Shown here in pieces: positions 38,549 to 46,477 of a stretch of 47,854 bases of DNA. Below the pieces are notes generated by a model that did no database searches, had not been told where the DNA came from, and saw only the letters and a list, made by a program, of their open reading frames with translations. The DNA is from Oscillospiraceae bacterium (GTDB lineage: Bacteria; Bacillota_A; Clostridia; Oscillospirales; Oscillospiraceae), in the NCBI GenBank assembly GCA_017516785.1, contig JAFXAV010000066.1:1-47854 (forward strand), given 5' to 3'. A program made the translations under genes and the position numbers. Position 1 is the first letter of the stretch. Every line of letters begins with the position of its first letter.

Positions 38549-39772
38549 TTACTTGGTCTCGATGGATTCCACTTTCATGACTTCCCGCTGGTATCTGGCA
38601 ATGCCTTCTGCCAGAATTTCAATGGCCCGCTCCAGTTCCTCACACTTGAGGACATAGGCAATACGCACCTCGTTGGTGCCCTTGCCGGGGGTTTCATAGA
38701 AGGGGGCGCCGGGGGCAAACATGACCGTGTCGCCATTGTGATCGAACTGCTCCAGTAGCCACATCTGGAACTTGTCAGAATCGTCAACAGGCAGACTTGC
38801 CATGACATAGAAAGCGCCCATGGGTTCCTCCACCACCACGCCGGGAATCTGGCGCAGACAGTTGACAACGGTGTCACGGCGGAGCTTGTATTCCTCCTTG
38901 GACTGGCGGAAGAACTCAGGATCCACATCATACAGAGCGGCTGCGCCCAGCTGGTCGATGGTTGCGACGGACAGACGGGACTGGCAGAACTTGACCAGTG
39001 CCTGCTGCAGCTCCTGATTGCGGGTGACCACGCAGCCGACACGGGCGCCACAGGCGGAGAACCGCTTGGAGACAGAGTCGATGATGACCAGATTCTCGTC
39101 GATATCGCGGAATCTTGCCATGGTGGGCACACCGAACTTATCGTCGTAGCAGAACTCACGGTACACTTCGTCAGCGATCAGGAACAGATTGTGCTTCTTG
39201 GCGATGTCCGCAATCATGCGCATCTCTTCCTGGCTCAGGACAACACCGGTGGGATTGCCGGGGTTGGTGACCAGGATGGCGCGGGTATTGGGGGTGATCA
39301 GGCTCTCAATCCGCTCTTTGTTTGCATAACGGTAGCCTTCCCAGGGATTGGTGGGCAGGGCGCGGATAAAACCGCCGGCAGCATTGACGAAGGTGGTGTA
39401 GTTGGGGTAGTAAGGCTCGGGGATGATGACCTCGGTGTAGGGATCCAGAATGCTCAGCAGAGTCAGGAGCAGTGCCTCGCTGCCGCCGGTGGTGATCAGG
39501 ATATCCCGGGGATCCAGGTACACATCCAAAGTCTGATAATAGCGACGGATGGCATCAATCAGGATGGGCATACCGGGGGATGCTTCATATTCCAGGGTAG
39601 GTGCGGAGAAATTGCGCACCGCATCATAGTAAGCCTGGGGGGTGGGCAGATCAGGCTGGCCGATGTTCAGATGATAGATTTTCTTACCCTGTCTCTTGGC
39701 TTCCAGTGCGAAGGGATGGAACTTTCGCATGGGAGAAGGCTGACAGCGGTTTGCGTTGATTGAGATTCTCAT
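38549..39772 (-). CDS. PLP-dependent aminotransferase, class I/II
   Basis: 407 aa. It has the fold-I pattern: YHLNIGQPDLPTPQAYYDAV at the start, ITTGGSEALLLTLLSILDP (PLP phosphate region), EPYYPNYTTFVNAAGG, VTNPGNPTGVVLS, LIADEVYREFCYDD and DSVSKRFSACGARVG with the Schiff-base Lys. The Arg of NEVRIAYV near the end binds the substrate carboxylate. It probably uses aspartate or aromatic/branched amino acids; the exact substrate is open. ATG at 39772 has a good SD (GGAGG, 5 bases). The upstream symporter reading frame overlaps the first 89 bases of this gene. Confidence 0.93.
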   Translation of the reverse strand: MRISINANRCQPSPMRKFHPFALEAKRQGKKIYHLNIGQPDLPTPQAYYDAVRNFSAPTLEYEASPGMPILIDAIRRYYQTLDVYLDPRDILITTGGSEALLLTLLSILDPYTEVIIPEPYYPNYTTFVNAAGGFIRALPTNPWEGYRYANKERIESLITPNTRAILVTNPGNPTGVVLSQEEMRMIADIAKKHNLFLIADEVYREFCYDDKFGVPTMARFRDIDENLVIIDSVSKRFSACGARVGCVVTRNQELQQALVKFCQSRLSVATIDQLGAAALYDVDPEFFRQSKEEYKLRRDTVVNCLRQIPGVVVEEPMGAFYVMASLPVDDSDKFQMWLLEQFDHNGDTVMFAPGAPFYETPGKGTNEVRIAYVLKCEELERAIEILAEGIARYQREVMKVESIETK

Positions 39773-41150
39773 AAGTACCTCCGGCGGCCCCGGGGCCGCA
39801 TAAGTGATGATATTCGAAGGTCAGCTTCCGGATTTCCGGAGACAGGCCGACCAGTGCGAGTAAGTTTGGAATGGCCATCAGGCCGTTGACAGTCTCGGCA
39901 AGAGACCAGATGATGCCGGTTTGCATCACCGAGCTTAAAATAACCATACCGCATTGCAGCAGGCAGAAGATTTTGGCGCAGTTTTCGCCAAAAAGGAACT
40001 GGGCGCAGCGGATACCGTAAAGGCCCCAGCCCAGAACCGTTGCAAAAGCGAAGCAGCAAAGGGCAGCTGCCAGAACGATGCTGACCCACTCTCCATATAC
40101 GGAAATAAAAGCACCGGAAGTCAGTTCCGCTCCCGCATCGGTTCCATAGGAAACAGGAACGTTGCTGCAGAGGATCACAAGTGCCGTCATGGTGCAGATG
40201 ACAATGGTATCGAGGAAAACTTCCAGAATACCCATCATCCCCTGCTCTGCAGGATGGCTTACTTCCGCCGACGCATGGGCGATGGATGCGGTACCCATCC
40301 CAGCTTCATTGGTAAAGACGCCCCGGGACACACCGATGCGAAGGGCCTGAAAGAAAGATCCCACCGTACCTCCGGTCACCGCTTTGGGCGAAAAAGCTCC
40401 ATGGATAATGGCTCCGAATGCATCAGGTATTGCAGAAGCTCTCAGAATCAGAACCCCGGCACAGAGCAGCAGATAGGCGCAGGATGCAAAGGGAACCAGA
40501 AGTTCCGCCGCCCGTCCTATGCGCTTCCCACCGCCCAGCAGCACAGAGCCGATGAGCAAGGCAAGCAGAATGCCCATGCCCAGATTCCGGCGGACGCTTT
40601 CTTCGCCGCCGAAGGCGCAAACCACCTGATTGATACCGGTAACGACTGCATTGATCTGAGTGGCGTTTCCAACGCCAAAAGCAGCAATCACGCCGAAAAA
40701 AGCATAAACACATCCAAGCCATGCCAAGCCTTTCGGAAGGCCTTCTCGGATCATATACATGGGTCCGCCCAGGTATTCGCCGTTTTCTTTCACCCGGTAG
40801 CGGACCGCCAGGGTGGCTTCTGCGAATTTGGTGACCATGCCGAGAGTCGCGCAGACCCACATCCAAAAGATAGCGCCCGGGCCACCCAGGGCAATGGCTC
40901 CCGCCACACCGACCAAATTGCCGGTGCCGACCGTGGCAGCCAAAGCAGTGCAGAGGGCCTGAAAAGGTGACACACCATCATCAGTTTCTTTCTGCCGGAA
41001 TCTGCGGAAAAACTGCCGCAGTGCTTTCGGAAAAAGCCGCAGCTGGGCAAAGCCTGTCCGGATACTGAGGTAGAGTCCCACGCCCAGAATCAGCACCAAT
41101 GCCGGTGCGCCCCAGACGATTTTATTGGCAAAATCCAGAAATCCGGCCAT
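39684..41150 (-). CDS. Sodium:alanine symporter (AGCS family)
   Basis: 488 aa with about ten or eleven membrane segments. Family signatures: ALCTALAATVGTGNLVGVAG near residue 65, GGPGAIFWMWVCATLGMVTK, and the AGCS motif GVFTNEAGMGTASIAHASAE in the middle. It imports alanine or glycine with sodium. The last residues after SPEIRKLTFEYHH do not look like a symporter tail: the frame runs on for about 40 residues (ending LRTGSQETG) through the start of the aminotransferase gene, out of phase. A normal AGCS protein would end near the palindrome at 39783-39798. Own promoter at 41162-41190. Confidence 0.93.
   Translation of the reverse strand: MAGFLDFANKIVWGAPALVLILGVGLYLSIRTGFAQLRLFPKALRQFFRRFRQKETDDGVSPFQALCTALAATVGTGNLVGVAGAIALGGPGAIFWMWVCATLGMVTKFAEATLAVRYRVKENGEYLGGPMYMIREGLPKGLAWLGCVYAFFGVIAAFGVGNATQINAVVTGINQVVCAFGGEESVRRNLGMGILLALLIGSVLLGGGKRIGRAAELLVPFASCAYLLLCAGVLILRASAIPDAFGAIIHGAFSPKAVTGGTVGSFFQALRIGVSRGVFTNEAGMGTASIAHASAEVSHPAEQGMMGILEVFLDTIVICTMTALVILCSNVPVSYGTDAGAELTSGAFISVYGEWVSIVLAAALCCFAFATVLGWGLYGIRCAQFLFGENCAKIFCLLQCGMVILSSVMQTGIIWSLAETVNGLMAIPNLLALVGLSPEIRKLTFEYHHLCGPGAAGGTYENLNQRKPLSAFSHAKVPSLRTGSQETG
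39783..39798. repeat. 16-bp perfect GC palindrome upstream of the aminotransferase SD
   Basis: GCGGCCCCGGGGCCGC is self-complementary and lies inside the 3' end of the symporter frame, 5 bases before the SD of the aminotransferase. It could form a hairpin between the two genes in mRNA. Confidence 0.7.
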
Positions 41151-41161
41151 AATACCTCCCT

Positions 41162-41190
41162 ACTATACCATTCCTTTTTCAATTTTGCAA
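41162..41190 (-). promoter_or_regulatory. Promoter for the symporter
   Basis: Read leftward: TTGCAA (41190-41185), 17-base spacer, TATAGT (41167-41162), then GGGAGG before the ATG at 41150. Confidence 0.75.
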
Positions 41191-41220
41191 CAAAGATTTT
41201 GCTAAACATCCATGAAATAA

Positions 41221-41255
41221 AAAAGCAGCTTTCCGTTTCGGAAAGCTGCTTTTGT
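41221..41255 (-). terminator. Terminator of the truA-arsC unit
   Basis: AAAAGCAGCTTTCCG (41221-41235) pairs perfectly with CGGAAAGCTGCTTTT (41239-41253), loop TTT; leftward it runs into a T-rich stretch (TTTTTTATTTCAT). Confidence 0.9.
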
Positions 41256-41266
41256 TTCATATGGAG

Positions 41267-41608
41267 TTATTCCCACTTGGCCCAGACTTCCGGGCAGTAG
41301 CCGCAGGTAGCCTGCTTGCCGTTTCGTACCACGGGGGTTTTCATCAGGGCAGGATTGTCAAAAACCTTGTCCTCTTTCGCCCTCTTGTCATCCATGTATT
41401 TCATCAGGGTGATGTCCGGGTGTTTGGAATCCCAGTCGATGAGGTTGTCTATACCGCCCACGGCACGGAGGACACTGTCGAACTCCTTGCCGGACATGCC
41501 AAAACGGATCAGGTCGATGGACTGGAATTTAATCCGCCGTTCCTTGAAATACCGCTCGGCTTTCTTGGTATCAAAACACTTGGATTTTCCAAAAATCTGA
41601 ATATTCAA
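41267..41608 (-). CDS. ArsC/Spx-family protein
   Basis: 113 aa, thioredoxin-like fold of the arsenate reductase/Spx/MgsR group. The start MNIQIFGKSKCFDTKKAERY carries Cys11 in the CxxT context (not the CxxC switch of Spx), and the family KERRIKFQSIDLI and LIDWDSKHPD segments follow. The end TPVVRNGKQATCGYCPEVWA has a further CxxC. TTG at 41608 is chosen because AGGAGG is 7 bases upstream and it overlaps the truA stop as TTGA. Whether it reduces arsenate or regulates transcription is not decided by sequence. Confidence 0.88.
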   Translation of the reverse strand: MNIQIFGKSKCFDTKKAERYFKERRIKFQSIDLIRFGMSGKEFDSVLRAVGGIDNLIDWDSKHPDITLMKYMDDKRAKEDKVFDNPALMKTPVVRNGKQATCGYCPEVWAKWE

Positions 41609-42339
41609 TAGTATACCTCCTGGAGGCACAGTCCCTGAGCCGGTGCGAGGAAGCCTGCTTCCGCCCGCTTGCCGCCGAAGAGATTCGGGATGCTGTCAGC
41701 AGACCGGGCTTCCCTGCCCACTTCGATGAGCGTACCCACGATGATGCGTACCATGCTGTGGAGGAATCCGTTGCCGGTGACCATAATCCGAAGCTCCTCA
41801 CCGCACTGCTGAATTTCCAGAGAGCGGATGTAGCGGACTGTGGATTTTTTGAATTTAGGATTGCCGCAGAATGCGGAAAAATCATGCTCGCCGATGAGAT
41901 GTTCTGCAGCTAAACGCATGGCTTCGATATCCAGATGTTCGGGCAGAACCGTTACGAATTTCCGTTCGAAGACACAGGGAGTATCAGAATTCCAGATACG
42001 GTACAGATAAGTTTTTTCCTTTGCATTCAGCCGGGCGTGGAACCGCTCGGAGCAGTCTTTACAGGAATATATGCCGATATCCTCGGGAAGATACCTGCGA
42101 AGGTTCTCGAGAATCTCCCGGGCGCTCATATTGCTTTTGCAATGGAAATTCGCCACCTGTCCTCTGGCATGAACTCCTGCATCAGTCCGGCCGGAGCCGC
42201 TGATTTCGATGGGTTCCCCCAGAATCCGTGACAGAGTGGTTTCAATCTTGCCCTGAATGGTATCATCCTTGCCGGGCAGCCTCTGCCACCCCCGGTAACG
42301 GGTGCCGTCATAGCAAATATCAAGCCGCAAATTCCTCAT
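41605..42339 (-). CDS. truA: tRNA pseudouridine(38-40) synthase
   Basis: 244 aa. It modifies the anticodon arm of tRNAs. The catalytic Asp53 is in ISGSGRTDAGVHARGQVANF, preceded by YDGTRYRGWQRLP and DTIQGKIETTLSRIL; later blocks are RFHARLNAKEKTYLYRI, DFSAFCGNP and FLHSMVRIIVGTLIEVG. ATG at 42339 lies inside the end of the micro-ORF 42320-42448, in another frame, so translation may be coupled. The ArsC-family gene overlaps its stop. Confidence 0.96.
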   Translation of the reverse strand: MRNLRLDICYDGTRYRGWQRLPGKDDTIQGKIETTLSRILGEPIEISGSGRTDAGVHARGQVANFHCKSNMSAREILENLRRYLPEDIGIYSCKDCSERFHARLNAKEKTYLYRIWNSDTPCVFERKFVTVLPEHLDIEAMRLAAEHLIGEHDFSAFCGNPKFKKSTVRYIRSLEIQQCGEELRIMVTGNGFLHSMVRIIVGTLIEVGREARSADSIPNLFGGKRAEAGFLAPAQGLCLQEVYY

Positions 42340-42448
42340 AATCCTGAAGTTCCTCTCTGGCTTCCCGCTCCGTGTCTGCGGAGAACAGGAAATTGCCGTT
42401 TCTGTCGTAAACCTGAATATGACCGCGAACATAACGCATGGAATACAT
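42320..42448 (-). CDS. Micro-ORF upstream of truA, 42 aa
   Basis: Product MYSMRYVRGHIQVYDRNGNF then LFSADTEREAREELQDYEEF and a final AA, ending TGA at 42322-42320. It reads as a compact strand-strand-helix protein of the type often annotated as conserved hypothetical in Clostridia (a GHIQVYD..G.F..SADT..EA..EL pattern). It overlaps the truA start by 20 bases out of phase. Possible starts: ATG 42448 (AAAGG 9 bases upstream), ATG 42454 (3 bases from the SD) and ATG 42439. The starts and the SD lie in a hairpin at 42447-42479. No function is known to me. Confidence 0.6.
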   Translation of the reverse strand: MYSMRYVRGHIQVYDRNGNFLFSADTEREAREELQDYEEFAA

Positions 42449-42479
42449 AGCCATCAACCTTTCGTTTCTTGATGGCTAT
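42447..42479 (-). promoter_or_regulatory. 5'-UTR hairpin holding the micro-ORF start region
   Basis: An 11-bp perfect inverted repeat, ATAGCCATCAA (42447-42457) and TTGATGGCTAT (42469-42479), has an 11-base loop. On the leftward mRNA the SD (GAAAGG) is in the loop and both candidate ATGs are in the 3' arm. Confidence 0.55.
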
Positions 42480-42515
42480 ATATTACCAGTATACAAGTCC
42501 TATAAATCGGACCGA

Positions 42516-42713
42516 TTAGCCAACTACTTCGTAGCCTGCGTCAGCGATTGCCTTCTTCAGAACTTCCACATCGGCAGTACCGGTGACGGTGACGTTCTTT
42601 GCCTGCAGATCCACAACTGCGTCCACAGTGCCGGCAATACCCCTGCAGACCTGCTCAACTCTTGCCTTGCAGTGGGGGCACATCATACCATTGACATAAA
42701 TAACAGTTTCCAT
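42516..42713 (-). CDS. Nested in-frame start giving a free CopZ-like copper chaperone
   Basis: Inside copA, ATG at 42713 begins METVIYVNGMMCPHCKARVE and runs in frame to the copA stop, giving 65 aa, exactly the size of a CopZ. It has the beta-alpha-beta-beta-alpha-beta HMA layout with CPHC and ends AIADAGYEVVG. The bases before it read GAGGAGG then AAGAAACT (8 bases) then ATG: a consensus SD at ideal spacing. It would yield a soluble chaperone from the same mRNA as the ATPase. The codons that form the SD also encode a Glu run in the linker, so coincidence is possible. Confidence 0.5.
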   Translation of the reverse strand: METVIYVNGMMCPHCKARVEQVCRGIAGTVDAVVDLQAKNVTVTGTADVEVLKKAIADAGYEVVG

Positions 42714-45002
42714 AGTTTCTTCCTCCTCGTTTTTCTCAATCACAGGAATCTCTTCCTGGATGGATTTTCTTTCAGGGACTTTAAAATACCGCAGCCGCAG
42801 AGCATTGGTAACCACGAACACGGAGCTGAAGCTCATGGCTGCAGCACCAATCATGGGGCTTAAGGTGATTCCGATGGGCGACAGCACACCGGCTGCCACG
42901 GGAATACCCAGGCAGTTATAGAAAAATGCCCAGAACAGATTCTGCTTGATGTTACGAATTGTCGCCTTGCTGAGCCGCACCGCATCGCTGACGCCGGTAA
43001 GGCTGCCGCTCATCAGCACCACGTCCGCGGACTCGATGGCAATATCGGTACCCGCTCCGATGGCCATGCCAACGTCGGCAGTGACCAGAGCGGGAGCATC
43101 GTTGATGCCGTCTCCTACCATCATAACATGTTTACCCTGTGTCTGCAAGCTTTTTACAGCGCCTGCTTTGTCGCCGGGCAGCACATCAGAAATCACATGG
43201 TCAATACCCGCCTGTGAAGCAATGGCCTTTGCCACCTGCTCATTGTCGCCGGTAAGCATCACCACATCGATACCCAGCTTCTTCATGGCTTCCACAGCCT
43301 CCCGGGAGTCGGCCTTCAGCACATCGGCTGCTGCAATGGCACCGATGAACTGACCGCTTTCAGATGCAAAGTACAGAGGGGTTTTGCCCTCTTTTGCCAG
43401 TTCCTCATAGTGGGGAACGGTGATGCCGTGCTCTGCCATCAGCTTTTCATTGCCGCCAAAGTAGCGGATGCCATCCACGATGCCGCTGACACCTCTGCCG
43501 GGCAAAGTTTCAAAGTCCGAAGCCTCACCCACACGGAGGCCCTTGGCCTTTGCAAGGATTGCCTTGGCAAAGGGATGCTCAGAGCGCTTTTCGATGGCTG
43601 CTGCAATTTTGAGAAGCTGGACCTCGGAAATGCTGTTGGGGATCACATCGGTAACCGCAGGCTTACCAGTGGTGAGTGTACCGGTCTTGTCAAGCACCAC
43701 GGTGTTGACATTGTGAAGATTCTCAAGTGCTTCGGCGTTCTTGAATAGCACACCCATGCCCGCGCCGCGGCCGGTGCCGACCATGATGGCAACGGGAGTG
43801 GCAAGGCCCAGAGCACAGGGGCAGGAAATGACCAGCACAGAAATGGCGTTGGTGAGAGAGAATTCCAGATCGCCGCCGATGATCATCCACACTGCAAAGG
43901 TGACTGCCGCGATGGTCATGACAACCGGTACAAAGACACCGGCGATCTTGTCAGCCAGACGGGCAATGGGTGCCTTGGAACCGCCCGCTTCCTCCACCAT
44001 GTGAATAATCTGGGACAGGGTGGTGTCCTCGCCCACCTTCTCAGCACGGAATTCAAGGTAACCTTCGGTGTTGATGGTGGCAGCGGCCACAGTGTCGCCC
44101 ACCTTTTTCTCAACAGGAACACTTTCGCCGGTGAGAGCGCTCTGATCCACAGCGCCACGGCCCTTGAGAACTAAGCCGTCCACAGGGATGCTGCCGCCGG
44201 AACGGACCACGATCACATCGCCAACACGGACTTCTTCCACGGGAATTTCAGATTCCACACCGTCCCGAACCACATGAGCAGTCTTAGGACTCAGGTCCAT
44301 CAGCTTTTTGATGGCATCGCCGGTTCTGCCCTTGGCACGGGTTTCCAGGAATTTGCCCAGGGTAATCAGGGTCAGAATCATGGCAGCGGACTCAAAGTAG
44401 AGGTTGCTGCTGTAATGCTCCACGGTTGCCCACTCCCCCTCGCCCATGGCGTTTGCCATCATGAAGAGGGCCGCAGTGCCGTAAATCATGGAGGCGGCGG
44501 AACCGACCGCAATCAGGCTGTCCATATTGGGTGCCCGATGCCACAGGGATTTGAAACCGCGGATGTAGTAGATGCGGTTTAGGTACACCGCAGGCAGAGT
44601 CAGGAAAAACTGAAGCAATGCCGCAACCAGGGCATTTTCAGTACCGTGGTACCAGTGGGGCGCAGGCAGACCCACCATATGACCCATGGTAAAGTACATC
44701 AGAATTACCAGGAAGATTGCAGAACCGATGATCCGCTTCTTTATTTCCTTCATGGAATTGTCCTGCTTGGGTTCTTCTTTCTTGGGTGCCTTTTCTCCGG
44801 CAAGAGCTGCGCCGTAACCGGCATTCTGAATGGCTTTGATGATATCCGCAGCAACGGCTTCGCTTTCCGCTTCCACCGTCATACTGCCGCCCAGCAGATT
44901 GACTTCTGCTTTCTTTACACCGGCGGTGGTATTTGTCACCTTTTCCACTCTCGCGGAGCAGGCAGCGCAGGTCATGCCGGTGACATTGAATTTCAGCTTC
45001 AT
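42516..45002 (-). CDS. copA: Copper-translocating P-type ATPase with N- and C-terminal metal-binding domains
   Basis: 828 aa P1B-ATPase. An N-terminal HMA domain has GMTCAAC (Cys12, Cys15). Membrane helices follow, then the actuator domain (SALTGESVPVEKK), the ion-site ISCPCALGLATP (CPC, Cu+ type), phosphorylation site DKTGTLTTGKP, SEHPFAKAIL (HP motif) and GDGINDAPAL. Residues about 764-828 are a second HMA domain with GMMCPHC (Cys775, Cys778), separated by an acidic EKNEEEE linker; it resembles a complete CopZ chaperone. A C-terminal HMA domain is unusual for CopA. ATG at 45002 has GGAGG 6 bases upstream. It exports Cu+ and is divergent from an HxlR-type regulator. Confidence 0.95.
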   Translation of the reverse strand: MKLKFNVTGMTCAACSARVEKVTNTTAGVKKAEVNLLGGSMTVEAESEAVAADIIKAIQNAGYGAALAGEKAPKKEEPKQDNSMKEIKKRIIGSAIFLVILMYFTMGHMVGLPAPHWYHGTENALVAALLQFFLTLPAVYLNRIYYIRGFKSLWHRAPNMDSLIAVGSAASMIYGTAALFMMANAMGEGEWATVEHYSSNLYFESAAMILTLITLGKFLETRAKGRTGDAIKKLMDLSPKTAHVVRDGVESEIPVEEVRVGDVIVVRSGGSIPVDGLVLKGRGAVDQSALTGESVPVEKKVGDTVAAATINTEGYLEFRAEKVGEDTTLSQIIHMVEEAGGSKAPIARLADKIAGVFVPVVMTIAAVTFAVWMIIGGDLEFSLTNAISVLVISCPCALGLATPVAIMVGTGRGAGMGVLFKNAEALENLHNVNTVVLDKTGTLTTGKPAVTDVIPNSISEVQLLKIAAAIEKRSEHPFAKAILAKAKGLRVGEASDFETLPGRGVSGIVDGIRYFGGNEKLMAEHGITVPHYEELAKEGKTPLYFASESGQFIGAIAAADVLKADSREAVEAMKKLGIDVVMLTGDNEQVAKAIASQAGIDHVISDVLPGDKAGAVKSLQTQGKHVMMVGDGINDAPALVTADVGMAIGAGTDIAIESADVVLMSGSLTGVSDAVRLSKATIRNIKQNLFWAFFYNCLGIPVAAGVLSPIGITLSPMIGAAAMSFSSVFVVTNALRLRYFKVPERKSIQEEIPVIEKNEEEETMETVIYVNGMMCPHCKARVEQVCRGIAGTVDAVVDLQAKNVTVTGTADVEVLKKAIADAGYEVVG

Positions 45003-45051
45003 GGCTTTCCTCCTTAAACAAAACAGCAACAATTCTGTTGACTGCTATCCA

Positions 45052-45132
45052 TACTTGTGATACTATTTTACCATCAGATATAAAAAACACAAGTATGCAC
45101 ATTTTTGTGCATTAGTATCCTTTTAGGTACTA
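45052..45132. promoter_or_regulatory. copA promoter and putative HxlR operator region
   Basis: Leftward promoter: TTGTGT (45092-45087), 16-base spacer, TAAAAT (45070-45065). Two inverted repeats cover it: TACTTGTG (45052-45059) with CACAAGTA (45088-45095), and ATGCACA (45095-45101) with TGTGCAT (45106-45112). A further TAGTA-N10-TACTA (45113-45132) precedes the regulator SD. Dyads with TACT/AGTA ends resemble known HxlR-type sites. Confidence 0.55.
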
Positions 45133-45143
45133 TGGAGGTAATT

Positions 45144-45509
45144 ATGCTGAATATTGCCAACTGCCCCGTGGAAGCAACCCTGGAGCTCATCGGCGGAAAG
45201 TACAAGGCACTGATCCTCTGGCACCTTTCCGAAGGAAAGCTTCGCTTTTCCGAGCTTCGAAAAGTGATCCACGGCGCAACCCCCAAAATGCTGACCCAGC
45301 AGCTTCGCGAGCTGGAAGCCAGCAACCTGATCCACCGGGAAGTCTTCCCTGTGGTTCCTCCCAAAGTCGAATATTCCCTGACCGAGCTTGGCAATAGCCT
45401 GATGCCCATTCTGGTTGCCATGCGGGACTGGGGCAGCGGCTACCTGCGGAGCAAAGACCTGGAACCCAACTGCTTTATGATGAGCAAATCCTGCTGCTCT
45501 TCCAACTAA
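45144..45509 (+). CDS. HxlR-family transcriptional regulator
   Basis: 121 aa winged helix-turn-helix protein. The N-terminal [20 protein letters not shown] with Cys7, [20 protein letters not shown], the recognition part [20 protein letters not shown] and the wing [14 protein letters not shown] are diagnostic of HxlR. The C-terminal tail has Cys110, Cys117 and Cys118 ([13 protein letters not shown]), which is not a usual family feature. Cys7 is the redox-sensing Cys in YodB/HypR-type members. ATG at 45144 has GGAGG 5 bases ahead. It is divergent from copA, so control of copA is a fair inference; DegV follows 20 bases downstream. Confidence 0.92.
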   Translation: MLNIANCPVEATLELIGGKYKALILWHLSEGKLRFSELRKVIHGATPKMLTQQLRELEASNLIHREVFPVVPPKVEYSLTELGNSLMPILVAMRDWGSGYLRSKDLEPNCFMMSKSCCSSN

Positions 45510-45529
45510 TAATTTAAGGAGTATTGTTT

Positions 45530-46372
45530 ATGAAAATCAAGATTCTGTCTGACAGCACCTGTGACCTGTCCAACGAACTTCTGGAAAAATTCGACATCAC
45601 CTCTGTTCCCCTGACCGTTGTCAAGGGTGATCAGCAGTATAAAGACGGCGTGTCCATCACCCCCTCCGACATTTTCGCCCATGTGGCATCCGGCGGCCCC
45701 CTCTGCTCCACCGCAGCCAACAGCATCGGCGAGTATCAGGAAGTCATTGAAAAGTACGCCTCCGAATACGACGGCGTTATTCTGGTAACCATCGGCTCCG
45801 GCTTCTCCACCTGTTATCAGAGCGCCTGCCTGGCTTCCGAGGATTTCCCCAATGTCCGCATCATCGACTCCAAGAACCTCTCCACCGGCCAGGGTCTGGT
45901 GGTTTTGAAGGCCGCTGAGCTGGCAAATACTGCCACCGATCTGGATGCTCTGGTCGAGGAGCTGAATGCCTACACCTCCAAGGTGGAAGCAAGCTTCCTG
46001 GTGGACAAGCTGGATTATCTGGTCAAGGGCGGCCGCTGCTCTTCTGCAGCCGCGCTGGGCGCAAACCTGCTGAACCTGAAGCCCTGCATCGAAGTTCGGG
46101 ACGGCAAGATGGTTGTTGTAAAGAAGTACCGCGGCAACTATGCCAAGTGCCTGGCGAACTACGTCAAGGACCGCCTGGCAGGCCGCGAGGACCTGGACCC
46201 CGCCACTCTGTTCGTCACCCAGACCATTGTCTCCGATGAGTGCTACGCAGGTGTCATGAAGGCTGTTGCCGAGTATGGCAACTTCGAAAACATCTACGAA
46301 ACCACCGCCGGCTGCACCGTTTCCTGCCACTGCGGCCCCGGCACTCTGGGCGTTCTCTTCGTCCGCAAGTAA
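45530..46372 (+). CDS. DegV-family fatty-acid-binding protein
   Basis: 280 aa. The start MKIKILSDSTCDLSNELLEK, the IGSGFSTCYQSACLAS block and the C-terminal GPGTLGVLF are typical of the DegV family, whose members bind fatty acids and, in Firmicutes, present them to fatty-acid kinase (FakA/FakB). The linker region CSSAAALGANLLNLKPCIEV is the usual G-x-N-x2-P segment. ATG at 45530 has GGAG 8 bases upstream. It follows the HxlR gene by 20 bases and may be co-transcribed, though a functional link is not obvious. Confidence 0.95.
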   Translation: MKIKILSDSTCDLSNELLEKFDITSVPLTVVKGDQQYKDGVSITPSDIFAHVASGGPLCSTAANSIGEYQEVIEKYASEYDGVILVTIGSGFSTCYQSACLASEDFPNVRIIDSKNLSTGQGLVVLKAAELANTATDLDALVEELNAYTSKVEASFLVDKLDYLVKGGRCSSAAALGANLLNLKPCIEVRDGKMVVVKKYRGNYAKCLANYVKDRLAGREDLDPATLFVTQTIVSDECYAGVMKAVAEYGNFENIYETTAGCTVSCHCGPGTLGVLFVRK

Positions 46373-46385
46373 ATCCTACCATACA

Positions 46386-46413
46386 AAAAGCGCCCTGTCC
46401 GGGCGCTTTTTTT
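46386..46413 (+). terminator. Terminator after degV
   Basis: AAAAGCGCCC (46386-46395) pairs with GGGCGCTTTT (46401-46410), loop TGTCC, then TTTCTTG. Confidence 0.9.
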
Positions 46414-46414
46414 C

Positions 46415-46442
46415 TTGTAAATCCGCCGTGATATGATATACT
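46415..46442 (+). promoter_or_regulatory. Promoter for the exporter gene
   Basis: TTGTAA (46415-46420), 16-base spacer, TATACT (46437-46442), followed by GAGGG and the ATG at 46478. Confidence 0.65.
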
Positions 46443-46477
46443 GAAAATGATATATCTGCCAACGAATGAGGGATATT

